Numbered from the stretch's first letter, positions 37,206 through 47,295 are shown. The stretch is DNA of 64,000 bases from Roseithermus sacchariphilus (GCA_003285105.1 CP030158.1:4574449-4638448), one strand, 5' to 3'. Made by a program: numbers and translations. The notes: a model not told the origin generated them from the letters alone.

Positions 37206-38210
37206 TCAGCCGGCCATGAGCGGATCGACCGGCTCGCTGTGGCCGTCCGGGTGGTGGTCATCGTGCGCCTCGGGCTCCAGATGCGCCGTGACGTGGACCT
37301 CATCCTCCGGGAAGAGCCGCTGCAGGGCTTCCTCGACGGCGTTGGCGCGGGCGTGGGCGTCGGTGAGTTGCAGATTGTCCGGAAACAGGAGATGCACCTC
37401 GACCCAGCGGCGGTCGTTGACGCGGCGGTGACGCAGCTGATGGAACCCGCTGATCCGGCCGGCCGCTACGGCCCGTTCCAGTTCGGCCAGGATGGCCCGC
37501 GTATCGGCGGCATCGGCCTTTTCCATGAGCCCCTCGTAGGCCCGGCGGAACAGCTGCGCGCTGGTCCAGAGCACGTGCAGCGCCACCGCGATGGCGAGCG
37601 CGGCATCGAGCCAGAGCAGCCCGGTCAGCCACGCCAGGGCCACACCGGCCACCACGCCCAGGCTCGTCCACATGTCCGCCAGCACATGCTCGCCGTTGGA
37701 GATCAACACGAGGCTGTTGTGGCGCCGCCCCTGCCGCTTCAGGTAGAGCCCGAGCACGAGGTTGACCGCGGCCAGCCCGGCGATCAGCAGCAAGCCGGCG
37801 CCGAGCTGCCGGAGTTCGACGCCGTCGATCAGCGCGCGGACGCCGGTGTAGAGGATGCTGAGGCCGGCGGCCAGGATGAACGTGCCCTCGACGGCCGCCG
37901 TGAGGTACGCCATCTTGCCGTGCCCGTAGAGGTGCTGCGCATCGGGCGGCTGAAGCGCATACCACAGCCCGAAGCTGACGAAGAGCGTCGCAACGATGTG
38001 CACGACCGACTCGGCGGCGTCCGAGAAGATGGCGGCGCTGCCGGTGAGGGCATAGGCCGCCAGCTTGCCTACGAGCATGAGGAGCGACGCCGCCAGGCTC
38101 ACGCCCATCGCCCGCTGGCGCGGGTCCTGCAGGTTATGTCGCAACCGCTCGATCATCGCGTCTGCGAACGAGACACGGGCGGGTGGGTTCTGCCCCTCCC
38201 CATTCTTCAA
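37206..38210 (-). CDS. Cation diffusion facilitator (CDF) family transporter
   Basis: 334 residues. Six membrane helices carry the CDF signatures: SDAAESVVHI (metal-site Asp and His), HGKMAYLTA, and HVLADMWTSLGV (second HxxxD site). A cytoplasmic ferredoxin-like domain follows (HQLRHRRVNDRRWVEVHLLF, LQLTDAHARANAVEEAL), with a His/Asp-rich tail (HDDHHPDGHSE). It probably exports Zn2+, Fe2+ or Co2+. The stretch 38211-38403 upstream shows no gene. Confidence 0.93.
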   Translation of the reverse strand: MKNGEGQNPPARVSFADAMIERLRHNLQDPRQRAMGVSLAASLLMLVGKLAAYALTGSAAIFSDAAESVVHIVATLFVSFGLWYALQPPDAQHLYGHGKMAYLTAAVEGTFILAAGLSILYTGVRALIDGVELRQLGAGLLLIAGLAAVNLVLGLYLKRQGRRHNSLVLISNGEHVLADMWTSLGVVAGVALAWLTGLLWLDAALAIAVALHVLWTSAQLFRRAYEGLMEKADAADTRAILAELERAVAAGRISGFHQLRHRRVNDRRWVEVHLLFPDNLQLTDAHARANAVEEALQRLFPEDEVHVTAHLEPEAHDDHHPDGHSEPVDPLMAG

Positions 38211-38403
38211 GGTTTAGCCCGACCTACGCGAGATGACGGGATGAGGGGATCGGGGCGTGTGCAGCGAGGGACGGGCCGGGCCGTGCCGGGCTTTCCCGCA
38301 CGGGCCGCATCCGGGCCGCACCGGTTGACATTCGACGGCGGCACCGCGTAGTTCCACGCGACCGCCGTTCTTCGTCCTCCCCCTGCCCAACCGGCACGCC
38401 GTC

Positions 38404-38814
38404 ATGATCCGACTCGAACACATCGGCATCGCCGTCCGCGATGCCGCAGCCGTCGCCTCGCTGTACGAACAGCTGCTGGGCCACGGCCCCTACAAAGCCG
38501 AAACCGTCGAACGCGAGGGCGTCCGCACCCACTTCATCCAGGCCGGCACGGCCAAGCTCGAACTCCTGGAAGCCCTCGGCCCCGACTCCCCCGTGGCGAA
38601 GTACCTGGAGCGGCGCGGAGAAGGGCTGCATCACCTGGCCTTCGAGGTCGACGACATCCACGCCGAGATGCAACGGCTGCGCGACCTCGGCTTCACCCCG
38701 CTCAGCGACGAGCCCCGCCCCGGCGCCGACGGCAAGCTCATCTTCTTTCTCCACCCGAAGCAGACCCACGGCGTCCTGGTCGAGTTCTGCCAGTCCGTCG
38801 ATGCGGGCTCTTGA
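38404..38814 (+). CDS. mce: Methylmalonyl-CoA epimerase
   Basis: 136 residues, vicinal oxygen chelate fold. MIRLEHIGIAVRDAAA, VEREGVRTHFIQAG, LELLEALGPDSPVAKYLERRGEGLHHLAFEVDDIHAEM and the final HPKQTHGVLVEF match the family, with metal ligands His7, Gln and Glu visible in these motifs. It interconverts (R)- and (S)-methylmalonyl-CoA in the propionyl-CoA pathway. The mutase is not in the window. Confidence 0.93.
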   Translation: MIRLEHIGIAVRDAAAVASLYEQLLGHGPYKAETVEREGVRTHFIQAGTAKLELLEALGPDSPVAKYLERRGEGLHHLAFEVDDIHAEMQRLRDLGFTPLSDEPRPGADGKLIFFLHPKQTHGVLVEFCQSVDAGS

Positions 38815-39480
38815 GGCGCCCGCATACTACCATATCTTCAATAACGCGGCACCGTCTTGACACTCACCGTGCCAGTGGGTACCATGGCCCCACATCATGC
38901 CTGCGCTGCCACCCTGGCATGACCGTACACCATGGAAGCCCTTTCTTGATGGCATGAAAGCCCTTTCGTCTTCCGCTGAAACGCGCCGTCTGGCCCTTCC
39001 TGCCAGCGAAGAAGACGAGGTACTGCGCAAGGTCATCTAGCCACAGGCACCCTTCCCGGAACCGCCGCGGCCTCCATCTCGGCCCCGCTCTACGAGCCAG
39101 GTACACCACACCCCGTAACCCGACCCTGCTTTTGCACCCTATGTGCAAAAAAACCTGCACCTTCGCCCCTTTTCGCCCCTTTTCGCCCCATCGGCCACGC
39201 CCACGTGAAACCATGCAGGTGCCGTCCTGCCGGACGTGTCCAGGAAGCATGCAGGCATGGGGCATGAACCACGGGTTCGTACGGCCCTGGCGCCAACCGG
39301 GTGAACGGCTGCCGACTTCACGATCTCCCGGTGGGCGCTGAGTGGGTTGCCGCCGGCAGACCGCCTTTTTGCGTCCCGGCGAGAGAACCGGGCCTCCTTC
39401 GTCATCCGACGGATACGGCCGATGCCGTTCCGTTTTCCACATAACGCTTCCCTTCCCTCCCAACATCACCCGCTAAATCC
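38815..39480. promoter_or_regulatory. 666-bp non-coding leader of the TonB receptor gene with several repeats
   Basis: No convincing gene. The 15-mers CATGGAAGCCCTTTC (38931-38945) and CATGAAAGCCCTTTC (38953-38967) are direct repeats 22 bp apart, two helical turns. TTTTGCAC-CCTAT-GTGCAAAA (39129-39149) is a perfect 8-bp stem with T/A-rich flanks. Close by, CGCCCC blocks separated by TTTT recur (39164-39189). These could be operators or a structured RNA controlling the receptor operon. Confidence 0.5.
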
Positions 39481-42400
39481 ATGAGAACATCGGTACTGCT
39501 ATTATTCGCGGTGGCCCTGCTGCTCGGTGTAGCTCCGGCACGCGCCCAGACGGGCAAGATCGCAGGAACCGTCACCGATGCCCGCACCGGACAGCCCCTC
39601 CCCGGCGTCAACGTGGTCATCGAAGGCACGACGCAGGGGACCACGACGGACGTGAACGGCTTCTACACGATCGTCAACGTTCGTCCGGGGACGTACGACG
39701 TGCGGGCCTCCTTCATCGGCTTCACCCCGGTCGTCCGGCAAAACGTGCAGGTGAACATCGACCTGACGGCCGAGGTCAACTTCGAGCTCCAGGAGGAAAC
39801 CGTGGGGCTGGAAGAAGTGGTCGTCTCGGCGGAGCAGGAGGTCGTCAAGCGGGACCTGTCGGCCAGCCGGGTAGACATCACGGCAGAGCAGATCCAGAAC
39901 CTGCCGGTGACGGACGTCAACCGCGTCGTGGGTTTGCAGGCCGGGGTGCAGGGCCTCAACATCCGAGGCTCCGGGGCGGACCAGGCCGCCTTCATCATGG
40001 ACGGGTTCAACCTGGGCACCCGACGCGACAACACCCCCTACACAAACATCAGCTACGCCGGCGTCGAGCAGATCCAGATCCAGTCCGGCGGCTTCACGGC
40101 CAAGTATGGCGACATGCGCTCCGGGATCGTCAACGTCGTGAACCAGGAAGGCCCCCGGGACCGCTACACGATCAACCTGTCGGCGAGCTATAGCCCGGCC
40201 ACGGAGAAGTACTTCGGCATCTCCCCGAGCGATCCCAATTCCTACTGGATGCGGCCCTACACCGATCCGGACGTGGCGTTCGTAGGCACGGAAAACGGTA
40301 CGTGGGACGAGATGATGCAGCAGCAGTATCCGTTCTTCCAGGGCTACAACAGCCTCGCCGCGAACCTGGCCTCGGACGAGGATCCGACCAATGATCTGAC
40401 GCCGGAACAGATTCAGGCCCTCTTTCTGTGGGAGCACCGCCGGGATCTGACGGCTCAGAAGCCCGACTACGTGATCGACGGCGGCCTCGGCGGGCCGGTC
40501 CCGCTCATCAGCCGCTACCTGGGGGATCTGCGCTTCTTCACCACCTACCGCCAGGCCGAGGATCAGTACATCATCCCGCTGCCGACGGACGGGCGCAAGG
40601 AGTGGAACTATAACCTGAAGCTGACCTCCAACATCACCCCGGCCATGAAGGTGGTCTTCAACGGCATGTGGGCCAACTCGTTCGGGACTTCCACGGAGGA
40701 CCGCGGCGGCACCACACGCATCATCGGCACGGAAAACACCGTGCAGGACGGCACCGGCTCCACGTTCCGCTACAATCGCCCGGAAGACTGGATGTTCGGC
40801 ACGGGGGCTCGCTCCATCTCGGACATCGACACGAAGATGTACGGGGTGTCGTTCACCCACACGCTGAGCCCGACGACCTTCTACGAGGTGAAGCTGCAAC
40901 GCACGCAGGAGAACTACTTCACGCGCCCGCCCCGCACACGGGACGAAACCTGCCTGACGCAGCTCAGCGACCCGGCGTTGAACAGCATCCTGCAGCCGGC
41001 CATCAACAACGGCTTCTGCATCGACGAGTCGCCCTTCGGCTGGAAGTATGAAGGCGCCACGTCCTTCATCAACAACATGCGCATGGGCGGGCACTGGGCC
41101 GAGTTCCGCGACACGAGCGAGGTCGTGCAGTACCAGATGCGGTTCGACTACACGAGCCAGGTCAACCGCACCAACCTCATCCAGGCCGGCGTCGAGTTCA
41201 GCGTCACGCCGCAGGACATCAACTTCGGCTTCGTCGACCAGCTCATCAACCCGGACGACATCTACTCGAGCTGGAACGAAACGGAGTACTACGCGGCGAT
41301 CTACGTGCAGGACAAGCTCGAATTCCAGGGCATGATCGCCAACCTGGGGCTGCGCCTGGACTACATGGACCCCAACACGGAGTGGTACGTCATCGACGAC
41401 CCCTACAGCGACGCCTTCCTGGGCAAGAACATCGACGAGTTCGATGAGATGCTGGGCGGCAAAAAGCCGGTAGATCCGCAGATCCGCCTGAGCCCCCGGC
41501 TGGGGGTCTCCTTCCCGGTAACGGCGGCGAGCAAGCTGTATTTCAACTACGGCCACGCCTACCAGCGGCCGAAGCCGCAGGAGCTCTATCGGCTCTCCCG
41601 GGCCTACACGAACGACGGCGTCTTCCACATGCCGAACCCGCGGAACCCGATGCAGCTCACCATCCAGTACGAAGCCGGATACGAGCAGAGCTTCCTCGAC
41701 CAGTTCCTCGTCCGCATTGCCGGCTATTACAAGGACGTCCGCAACCAGCCGCGCCAGGTGGCCTACATCAGCCGCGACGGGCTGGTCAACTACACCGTGC
41801 CGGTGGCCGACAGCTACGCCGACACGCGCGGCGTGGAAATCAGCCTCTTCAAAAACCGGGGCGACTGGGTCCGCGGCTTCCTGAACTACTCCTACATGGT
41901 CGACTCCGGCGGTGCCTTCGGCTTCCCCTCGTTCCGCGAAAACCGCGTCGAACAGCGGCGTTACGAGGAGAACACAACGGACTACTACCAGAACAAGCCA
42001 CTCCCACGACCCTACGCCCGCTTCAACCTCGAATTCATCAGCCCGGTCGACTTCGGCCCCGAAGCCGGAGGGTTCCATCCGTTCGGGGACTGGCGGCTGT
42101 CCTTCCTGGGTGAGTGGAAGAAAGGGGAGTATTTCACCTTCACCGGGGGGCAGACCACCGTCCGTGGCATCGAGAACAACATGTACTGGAAGGCCTACCG
42201 CAACGTGGACCTGCGCATCAGCAAGAATCTCGACATCCCGCAGGGCAACCTCCAGCTCTATGCCGACATCCGCAACGTGTTCAACATCAAGAACTTCAAC
42301 GCCAGCGCCTTCAGCGACGGGCAGGACTTCAACAGCTACATCAACTCGCTGCGCCTGCCCAAGGAGATGGTCGAAGGCTGGGAAGAGTTCTACGCGCAGC

Positions 42401-42540
42401 AGGACGAGAACGGCAACCCGATCTACGGGAACGACATCCCCGGCACGCTGGACAAGGATTACATCAACGACCCGAACTACTCGTCGTTCTGGTACCTCTT
42501 CCCACGCCGGGTCTTCTTCGGCATGCGCCTTTCCCTGTGA
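39481..42540 (+). CDS. TonB-dependent outer-membrane receptor with carboxypeptidase-D-like N-domain
   Basis: 1019 residues. Signal peptide SVLLLFAVALLLGVAPARAQ, then a CarboxypepD_reg-like domain (GKIAGTVTDARTGQPLPGVNVVIEG), a plug domain (QIQNLPVTDVNRVVGLQAGVQGLNIRGSGAD, YAGVEQIQIQSGGFTAKYGDMRSGIVNVV) and a long beta-barrel ending FPRRVFFGMRLSL with a terminal aromatic/hydrophobic strand. The class imports large or scarce ligands across the outer membrane; the ligand is not predictable. It is followed after 70 bp by a secreted protein and a PorV-like barrel, forming an apparent operon. Confidence 0.92.
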   Translation: MRTSVLLLFAVALLLGVAPARAQTGKIAGTVTDARTGQPLPGVNVVIEGTTQGTTTDVNGFYTIVNVRPGTYDVRASFIGFTPVVRQNVQVNIDLTAEVNFELQEETVGLEEVVVSAEQEVVKRDLSASRVDITAEQIQNLPVTDVNRVVGLQAGVQGLNIRGSGADQAAFIMDGFNLGTRRDNTPYTNISYAGVEQIQIQSGGFTAKYGDMRSGIVNVVNQEGPRDRYTINLSASYSPATEKYFGISPSDPNSYWMRPYTDPDVAFVGTENGTWDEMMQQQYPFFQGYNSLAANLASDEDPTNDLTPEQIQALFLWEHRRDLTAQKPDYVIDGGLGGPVPLISRYLGDLRFFTTYRQAEDQYIIPLPTDGRKEWNYNLKLTSNITPAMKVVFNGMWANSFGTSTEDRGGTTRIIGTENTVQDGTGSTFRYNRPEDWMFGTGARSISDIDTKMYGVSFTHTLSPTTFYEVKLQRTQENYFTRPPRTRDETCLTQLSDPALNSILQPAINNGFCIDESPFGWKYEGATSFINNMRMGGHWAEFRDTSEVVQYQMRFDYTSQVNRTNLIQAGVEFSVTPQDINFGFVDQLINPDDIYSSWNETEYYAAIYVQDKLEFQGMIANLGLRLDYMDPNTEWYVIDDPYSDAFLGKNIDEFDEMLGGKKPVDPQIRLSPRLGVSFPVTAASKLYFNYGHAYQRPKPQELYRLSRAYTNDGVFHMPNPRNPMQLTIQYEAGYEQSFLDQFLVRIAGYYKDVRNQPRQVAYISRDGLVNYTVPVADSYADTRGVEISLFKNRGDWVRGFLNYSYMVDSGGAFGFPSFRENRVEQRRYEENTTDYYQNKPLPRPYARFNLEFISPVDFGPEAGGFHPFGDWRLSFLGEWKKGEYFTFTGGQTTVRGIENNMYWKAYRNVDLRISKNLDIPQGNLQLYADIRNVFNIKNFNASAFSDGQDFNSYINSLRLPKEMVEGWEEFYAQQDENGNPIYGNDIPGTLDKDYINDPNYSSFWYLFPRRVFFGMRLSL

Positions 42541-42610
42541 CGGGGAGCCCGGGGTCGCCCCGGCGGCCCGGGCCCGTGCGACCGACACCGAACTTCCATA
42601 GCCCACGTTG

Positions 42611-44779
42611 ATGAACATGTTTGATAGAACACGCACCCTCGCCATCCTGCTGCCCCTGGTCGCCTGGCTCTTCCTGCCGGGCGTCTCGCGGGCGCAGTTC
42701 AAGAACAAACCCCTGGCCGTCGGCAACCTCGTCTACCAGTACAGCGAAGTCGGCGGCGAGCGCGAAGGCTGGTACAGCGGGCGCAGCCTGCGCTGGCCCC
42801 GCATCCTGGCCCAGGACAACACCCGCGTCAACGTCGTCTGGATCGGCGCCCGCAACGTCCAGCGGGCCGACGGGCAGACGCAGGACTACATGGTCGTCCA
42901 CGTCGGGCCGCGCGTCAGCGGCGCCGGCGAGATGTTCCCGATCGAGTTCCGCACGGTGAGCCGCTTCGAGCCGCCCACGGTGACGGTGAAGCTGGGCTCG
43001 GGGCAGGAACTCGAAAGCACGGACTACTTCGTCGACAACGACGCGGTCAACCCCAACCTCCCGGCGGACCGCATGATCTACACGGAGGTCAACACGGCCC
43101 TGGGCATCACCATGAAGCGCCGGGCCTACGCCTTCGGGCAGGAGTACAACGACAACTATCACATCCAGGAGTTCGTGCTCATCAACACGGGCAACATGGA
43201 TGACGATGAGGAGATCGAAGTCGAACAGACCCTCGAAGGGGTCTACCTCCACTTCCAGAAGCGGTATCAGCTCGCCGAGTTCTCCTACCATCCGGGCGGG
43301 CCGGACGGCTGGGGGGCCAACGTGATGAATGACATCGTGGGCGATGGCATGGAAGACTACGAGGTGGACTTCCGCGCCCAGTACACCTGGCTCGGCAACG
43401 CCCGCAACGCGGACGCCGCCACCTTCGACGAAGCCGGGTACCCGATGCTGGCGCCGCTCGACTGGTCGCAGCCGAGTGACAGCTCGGGCCGCCTGACGGT
43501 GCCCCAGTTCGTCGGCACCGTCACGCTGCATGCAGACACCTCGCCCTCGGACCGCACCGACGACCCCGCCCAGCCCTCCTCGACCGGCCACATCGACTCG
43601 GACGCGCCGATCCTCTCCGGCAACGACGCCTTCGACTCCGACCGGAGCCGGGCGGACTACCTCGGCGCCATCGAAGTCGGGCACATGTACCCGCACCACG
43701 CCGACATCGTGGACCCGGACGGCGACTTCACCGAGCAGGACGGCACGCCGCAGCTCGGCAAGGCCGGCGGCTACTCGTCGATGTACAGCTACGGCCCCTA
43801 CACACTCGCCCCCGGCGACAGCGTGCGGATCGTCATCGCCGAGGGGGTGGACGGTCTGGACCCGTACGAGGCGTTCGTCGTCGGCAGCGAGTTCAAGCGC
43901 CTGGCCAACCACCGGCGGGACCAGATGACGCCCGAACTGGCGCAGACCCCCAACATCACCTACCGCGGGCTCACGCTGAGCAAGAACCAGTGGTGGTTCA
44001 GCGGCAAGGACTCGCTGTTCCAGACCTTCCAGCGCGCGCTGGACGTCTATGCGGCGAGCAATGAGATGACGACCTATCCGATCCCCGCCGGGCCCCTGCC
44101 CCCGCGTGTCTTCCGCGTCGAGTCCGGCGTGGACAACGTCAACCTGTCCTGGGAGCTGTATCCCGAGGCGGAGACGCCGGCGGGCTTCGAGCTCTACCGC
44201 GCCCGCACCTACGTCGAGGGGCCGGCCGATGACGGCTTCCGCTACACGTGCATCGCCGGGTGCCCGGGCACGCCGGAGCTGGGCCCCTCGGCCCGCAGCT
44301 TCAGCGACCCGCTGCCGCGCGGCATCGAGCAGTACTACTACCTCCAGGTCGTCAGCAACGAGGTGACGCCGGCAGGCGCCGTCGGCACCCCCGCCGGCGT
44401 CCGGCTCAAGAGCAACCGTTACTACACGCAGACCTGGGATCCGGCCTCGACCTCCCGCGGGCCGGGAGCGACGACGTCGTCCTTCAAGATCGTCCCCAAC
44501 CCGCTCAACATCGCCGCCAACGAGTCGGTCCGCTACACCCGCGGCAACACCGCCGACCGGATCGGCTTCCTGGACATCCCGGGCAACTGCACCATCCGGA
44601 TCTATACGGAAACCGGCGAGCTCGTCAAGACGATCGAGCACACCACCGGTACCGGCGACGAATACTGGAACCTGACGACGGACTCGCAGCAGGTCATCGT
44701 CAGCGGGCTGTACATCGTCGTGGTCGACAACCACGACGACGGCAGCCGCGCCATCAAGAAGTTCGTCGTCATCCGCTAA
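42611..44779 (+). CDS. Secreted protein of unknown function, paired with the TonB receptor
   Basis: 722 residues. Signal peptide (ILLPLVAWLFLPGVSRAQ), then a long beta-rich region without a recognised catalytic domain (YSGRSLRWPRILAQDNTRVNVVWIG). A fibronectin-like stretch follows (RVFRVESGVDNVNLSWELYPEAETPAGFELYR). The C-terminus SFKIVPNPLNIAANE...TGELVKTIEHT resembles FlgD-like/T9SS-type CTDs. Position between a TonB receptor and a PorV-type barrel suggests a cargo or accessory of the same export/uptake unit. The name is unknown to me. Confidence 0.7.
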   Translation: MNMFDRTRTLAILLPLVAWLFLPGVSRAQFKNKPLAVGNLVYQYSEVGGEREGWYSGRSLRWPRILAQDNTRVNVVWIGARNVQRADGQTQDYMVVHVGPRVSGAGEMFPIEFRTVSRFEPPTVTVKLGSGQELESTDYFVDNDAVNPNLPADRMIYTEVNTALGITMKRRAYAFGQEYNDNYHIQEFVLINTGNMDDDEEIEVEQTLEGVYLHFQKRYQLAEFSYHPGGPDGWGANVMNDIVGDGMEDYEVDFRAQYTWLGNARNADAATFDEAGYPMLAPLDWSQPSDSSGRLTVPQFVGTVTLHADTSPSDRTDDPAQPSSTGHIDSDAPILSGNDAFDSDRSRADYLGAIEVGHMYPHHADIVDPDGDFTEQDGTPQLGKAGGYSSMYSYGPYTLAPGDSVRIVIAEGVDGLDPYEAFVVGSEFKRLANHRRDQMTPELAQTPNITYRGLTLSKNQWWFSGKDSLFQTFQRALDVYAASNEMTTYPIPAGPLPPRVFRVESGVDNVNLSWELYPEAETPAGFELYRARTYVEGPADDGFRYTCIAGCPGTPELGPSARSFSDPLPRGIEQYYYLQVVSNEVTPAGAVGTPAGVRLKSNRYYTQTWDPASTSRGPGATTSSFKIVPNPLNIAANESVRYTRGNTADRIGFLDIPGNCTIRIYTETGELVKTIEHTTGTGDEYWNLTTDSQQVIVSGLYIVVVDNHDDGSRAIKKFVVIR

Positions 44780-44829
44780 TCCGATCCGTTGCCTCCGGCA
44801 GATCTCGGATCTCAAGCTACGGTTTCCCC

Positions 44830-45852
44830 ATGAAGACTTACTTTCTCTATACGCTGCTCGCTGCCTTATCGCTGGTGCAGGTGCAGGCGGTGTACGGACA
44901 GGACTCCGGCACGGCTGACAACCCCCGGGAGAAACGCGCCCAGACCGGGCTGCAATTCCTGAGCGTCTCGATGAGCCCCCGGGCGGCCGCCCTCAGCGAC
45001 GCCATGGTGGCCGTCGACCTCGGCTCGTCCATGGCGATGTTCTACAACCCGGCCGGCATGGCCAGCCTCCAGGGCGGAGACCTCGCCCTGGGTAATGTGC
45101 AATGGATCGCCGACATCGGCTTCAACGGCGGCAGCGTCGCCTACAGCCCGGCCGACGGTCAGTACGGCACCTTCGGCTTCACGGTCATGGCCGTCGACTA
45201 CGGCGAACTGGAAGGCACCATCCGGTCGGACAATGAGATCGGGTACATCGACACCGGCTCCTTCAGCCCCACCGCGCTGGCTATCGGCATCGGCTATGCG
45301 ACGTCGCTGTCGGACCGCTTCTCGATCGGGGGCACGGCCCGCTACGTGCGGCAGGACCTCGGCGACTCCATCATGGACGCGGACATGTCCTCGAAGTCCA
45401 ACACGGTCAGCACGCCGGTCTTCGACTTCGGCGTGCTCTACCGGACGGGCTTCCGGAGCTTCAACATCGGTCTGGCCGTCCGCAATTTCTCGCCGTCGGT
45501 TACGTATGAGGAGGAGTCCTTCGAAGCGCCGCTCCTGCTGAGCATCGGGGCGTCGATCGATGTGATGGACCTCTCCAACACCGTCTCGGACGCTCACAGC
45601 CTGCTGGTGACGGCCGAGGCCGGGCACCCTCGCTCCTATAGCGAACAGATCCGGCTGGGCGGGGAATACCGCTTCATGAACCTCGTCTCGCTCCGCGCCG
45701 GCTACGTCTTCCCGACGGACGAGCAGGGCCTCAGCGCCGGAGCCGGGCTGAACCTGGAGCTGGGCGGCCTCCGCTTCGGGGCCGACTATGCCTACACCGC
45801 CTTCGGCGACCTCGGCAACGTCGACCGCCTCGGCATCCGGATCGGCTTCTGA
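44830..45852 (+). CDS. PorV/PorQ-family outer-membrane beta-barrel protein
   Basis: 340 residues. Signal peptide (LLAALSLVQVQAVYGQ), then QFLSVSMSPRAAALSDAMVAV and MFYNPAGMASLQG, both typical of the PorV/PorQ family, followed by alternating beta strands to a C-terminal RLGIRIGF with terminal Phe. PorV is a T9SS shuttle/attachment-complex component; PorQ-like members are related barrels. It ends the receptor operon and is followed by a terminator. Confidence 0.88.
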   Translation: MKTYFLYTLLAALSLVQVQAVYGQDSGTADNPREKRAQTGLQFLSVSMSPRAAALSDAMVAVDLGSSMAMFYNPAGMASLQGGDLALGNVQWIADIGFNGGSVAYSPADGQYGTFGFTVMAVDYGELEGTIRSDNEIGYIDTGSFSPTALAIGIGYATSLSDRFSIGGTARYVRQDLGDSIMDADMSSKSNTVSTPVFDFGVLYRTGFRSFNIGLAVRNFSPSVTYEEESFEAPLLLSIGASIDVMDLSNTVSDAHSLLVTAEAGHPRSYSEQIRLGGEYRFMNLVSLRAGYVFPTDEQGLSAGAGLNLELGGLRFGADYAYTAFGDLGNVDRLGIRIGF

Positions 45853-45900
45853 CCGGGGAAACGACCCCGGAACCTGCGGCCTCTGCCGCATGACGGCTGC

Positions 45901-45940
45901 GAGGCCCCGCCCGGATCCTTCGGGCGGGGCCTCCGTTTTG
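45901..45940 (+). terminator. Intrinsic terminator after the PorV-like gene
   Basis: GAGGCCCCGCCCG (45901-45913) pairs perfectly with CGGGCGGGGCCTC (45921-45933), with a 7-nt loop, followed by CGTTTTG. It closes the 39481-45852 operon. Confidence 0.9.
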
Positions 45941-45981
45941 TGGCCCTGCGGACCATTCCCCCGGGATCCTCGCTCCTCCGT

Positions 45982-47238
45982 ATGCACGCCCCTGCCCTCG
46001 CCCGAATCGGCCTGCTCCTGCTCCTGCTCCTGCCGGCGGCCGGGCCGGGCTGCCGTCCGGCCAACGACGCACCGGAATCGCCACGCCTCCGCCTTCCTCC
46101 GCCCTCTCCGGCGGCCGCCCGCTACCTGATCGAAGCACAGCACGCCTTCCGCCAGGGCAACTGGCAGGTCGCCCTGGCCCTCACCGACAGCGCCGAGCAC
46201 CAGGCGCCCCCCGACCACCGCGCCTTCCGCGCCGACGTGGCCTTCCTCCGGGGCCGCATCTACGGCGATCTCAACCAGGTGGACCAGGCCGTCGCCGCCT
46301 ATGAGCAGGTGCTCGCGCTCGACCCGACCTACCGAGGCGCCCGGCTGAACCTGGGCAACCTCGCCTTCCGCCGGGGCCGGCTGCGGGAAGCCCTGACCCA
46401 TTACCGGGAAGAACTGGCGGTGCAGGATGACCCCCGGGTCCGGGTCTACATGGGCCACGCCTACGCCGAGTTGGGCCGGGTGGACAGCGCCCGGCAGGCC
46501 TACGAGCAGGCCCTCGCCCGGAACGACAGCCTGGCCGAGGCCCACATCCGCCTGGCCGTCCTGCTCGAAGACAATGGCGAGCTGGAGCAGGCGCTGGCCC
46601 GGGCCCGGCGCGCGCTGGCGCTGAAGCCAAACGACCCGGACTACCGCTACATCGCCGGCAACTTGCTGCTGCAAAACGGCCTCCTGGCCGAGGCCGAGGC
46701 CGAGCTACGCCGCACCATCGAGCAACAGCCCACGCACGCAAAGGCGCATTACAGCCTGAGTGTGGCGCTGGCCCGGCAGGGCCGGCAGGACGACGCGCAG
46801 CGCTACCTCGCCCGGGTCGACAGCCTCCGCCAGCTCGAAGAATCCCTCGACACGTTTCAGCGGCGGACCCGCCTCTACCCGGACGACCCGGCGGCCTGGG
46901 CCACCTACGGCTACGCCCTGTATCGCGCCGGCCGCCCGGCGGACGCCATCCGCCCGCTGCAGGTGGCCCTCCACCTCGGCCCCGGCAACCCCGACGTGCA
47001 CGTCCTGCTGGCCAACGTGTACATGAGCCAGCGCCGCCCGCAGGACGCCCTCCCACACTACCAGGCCGCCGTGCAGCAAAACCCCGCGATGACCGACGCC
47101 TGGATCAACCTGGGCATCTGCCGCGCCCGCCTCGGCGATCCCGAAGGCGCCCGGCAAGCCTGGACCCGGGCACTGGACCTGGCCCCCAACCACCCGCAGA
47201 TCCGGCAGTACCTGGCGAGCCTGCCGCCGACGCCGTAG
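45982..47238 (+). CDS. TPR-repeat lipoprotein
   Basis: 418 residues from the ATG at 45982; an in-frame start at 45940 overlaps the terminator. Signal peptide RIGLLLLLLLPAAGPGC has a lipobox-like end (PGC). At least seven tetratricopeptide repeats follow (for example ALDPTYRGARLNLGNLAFRRGRLREAL and YMGHAYAELGRVDSARQAYEQAL). It is probably an outer-membrane-tethered scaffold for protein assembly. Function is not specific. Confidence 0.85.
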   Translation: MHAPALARIGLLLLLLLPAAGPGCRPANDAPESPRLRLPPPSPAAARYLIEAQHAFRQGNWQVALALTDSAEHQAPPDHRAFRADVAFLRGRIYGDLNQVDQAVAAYEQVLALDPTYRGARLNLGNLAFRRGRLREALTHYREELAVQDDPRVRVYMGHAYAELGRVDSARQAYEQALARNDSLAEAHIRLAVLLEDNGELEQALARARRALALKPNDPDYRYIAGNLLLQNGLLAEAEAELRRTIEQQPTHAKAHYSLSVALARQGRQDDAQRYLARVDSLRQLEESLDTFQRRTRLYPDDPAAWATYGYALYRAGRPADAIRPLQVALHLGPGNPDVHVLLANVYMSQRRPQDALPHYQAAVQQNPAMTDAWINLGICRARLGDPEGARQAWTRALDLAPNHPQIRQYLASLPPTP

Positions 47239-47253
47239 CGCAACCTGAGCCAA

Positions 47254-47295
47254 TGGGCCGATGCCTGTTATATCTGGGCCGATGCCTGTTATATC
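47254..47295. repeat. Two perfect tandem 21-bp repeats
   Basis: Units at 47254-47274 and 47275-47295 are identical (starting TGGGCCGATGCC). They lie at the edge of the AT-richer patch, after the TPR gene. Confidence 0.9.

Noticed and set aside
38815-39480. 201-residue minus-strand frame in the leader (38864-39469)
   Set aside because: Low-complexity composition, no start context and no family; the repeats in the DNA explain the long frame.
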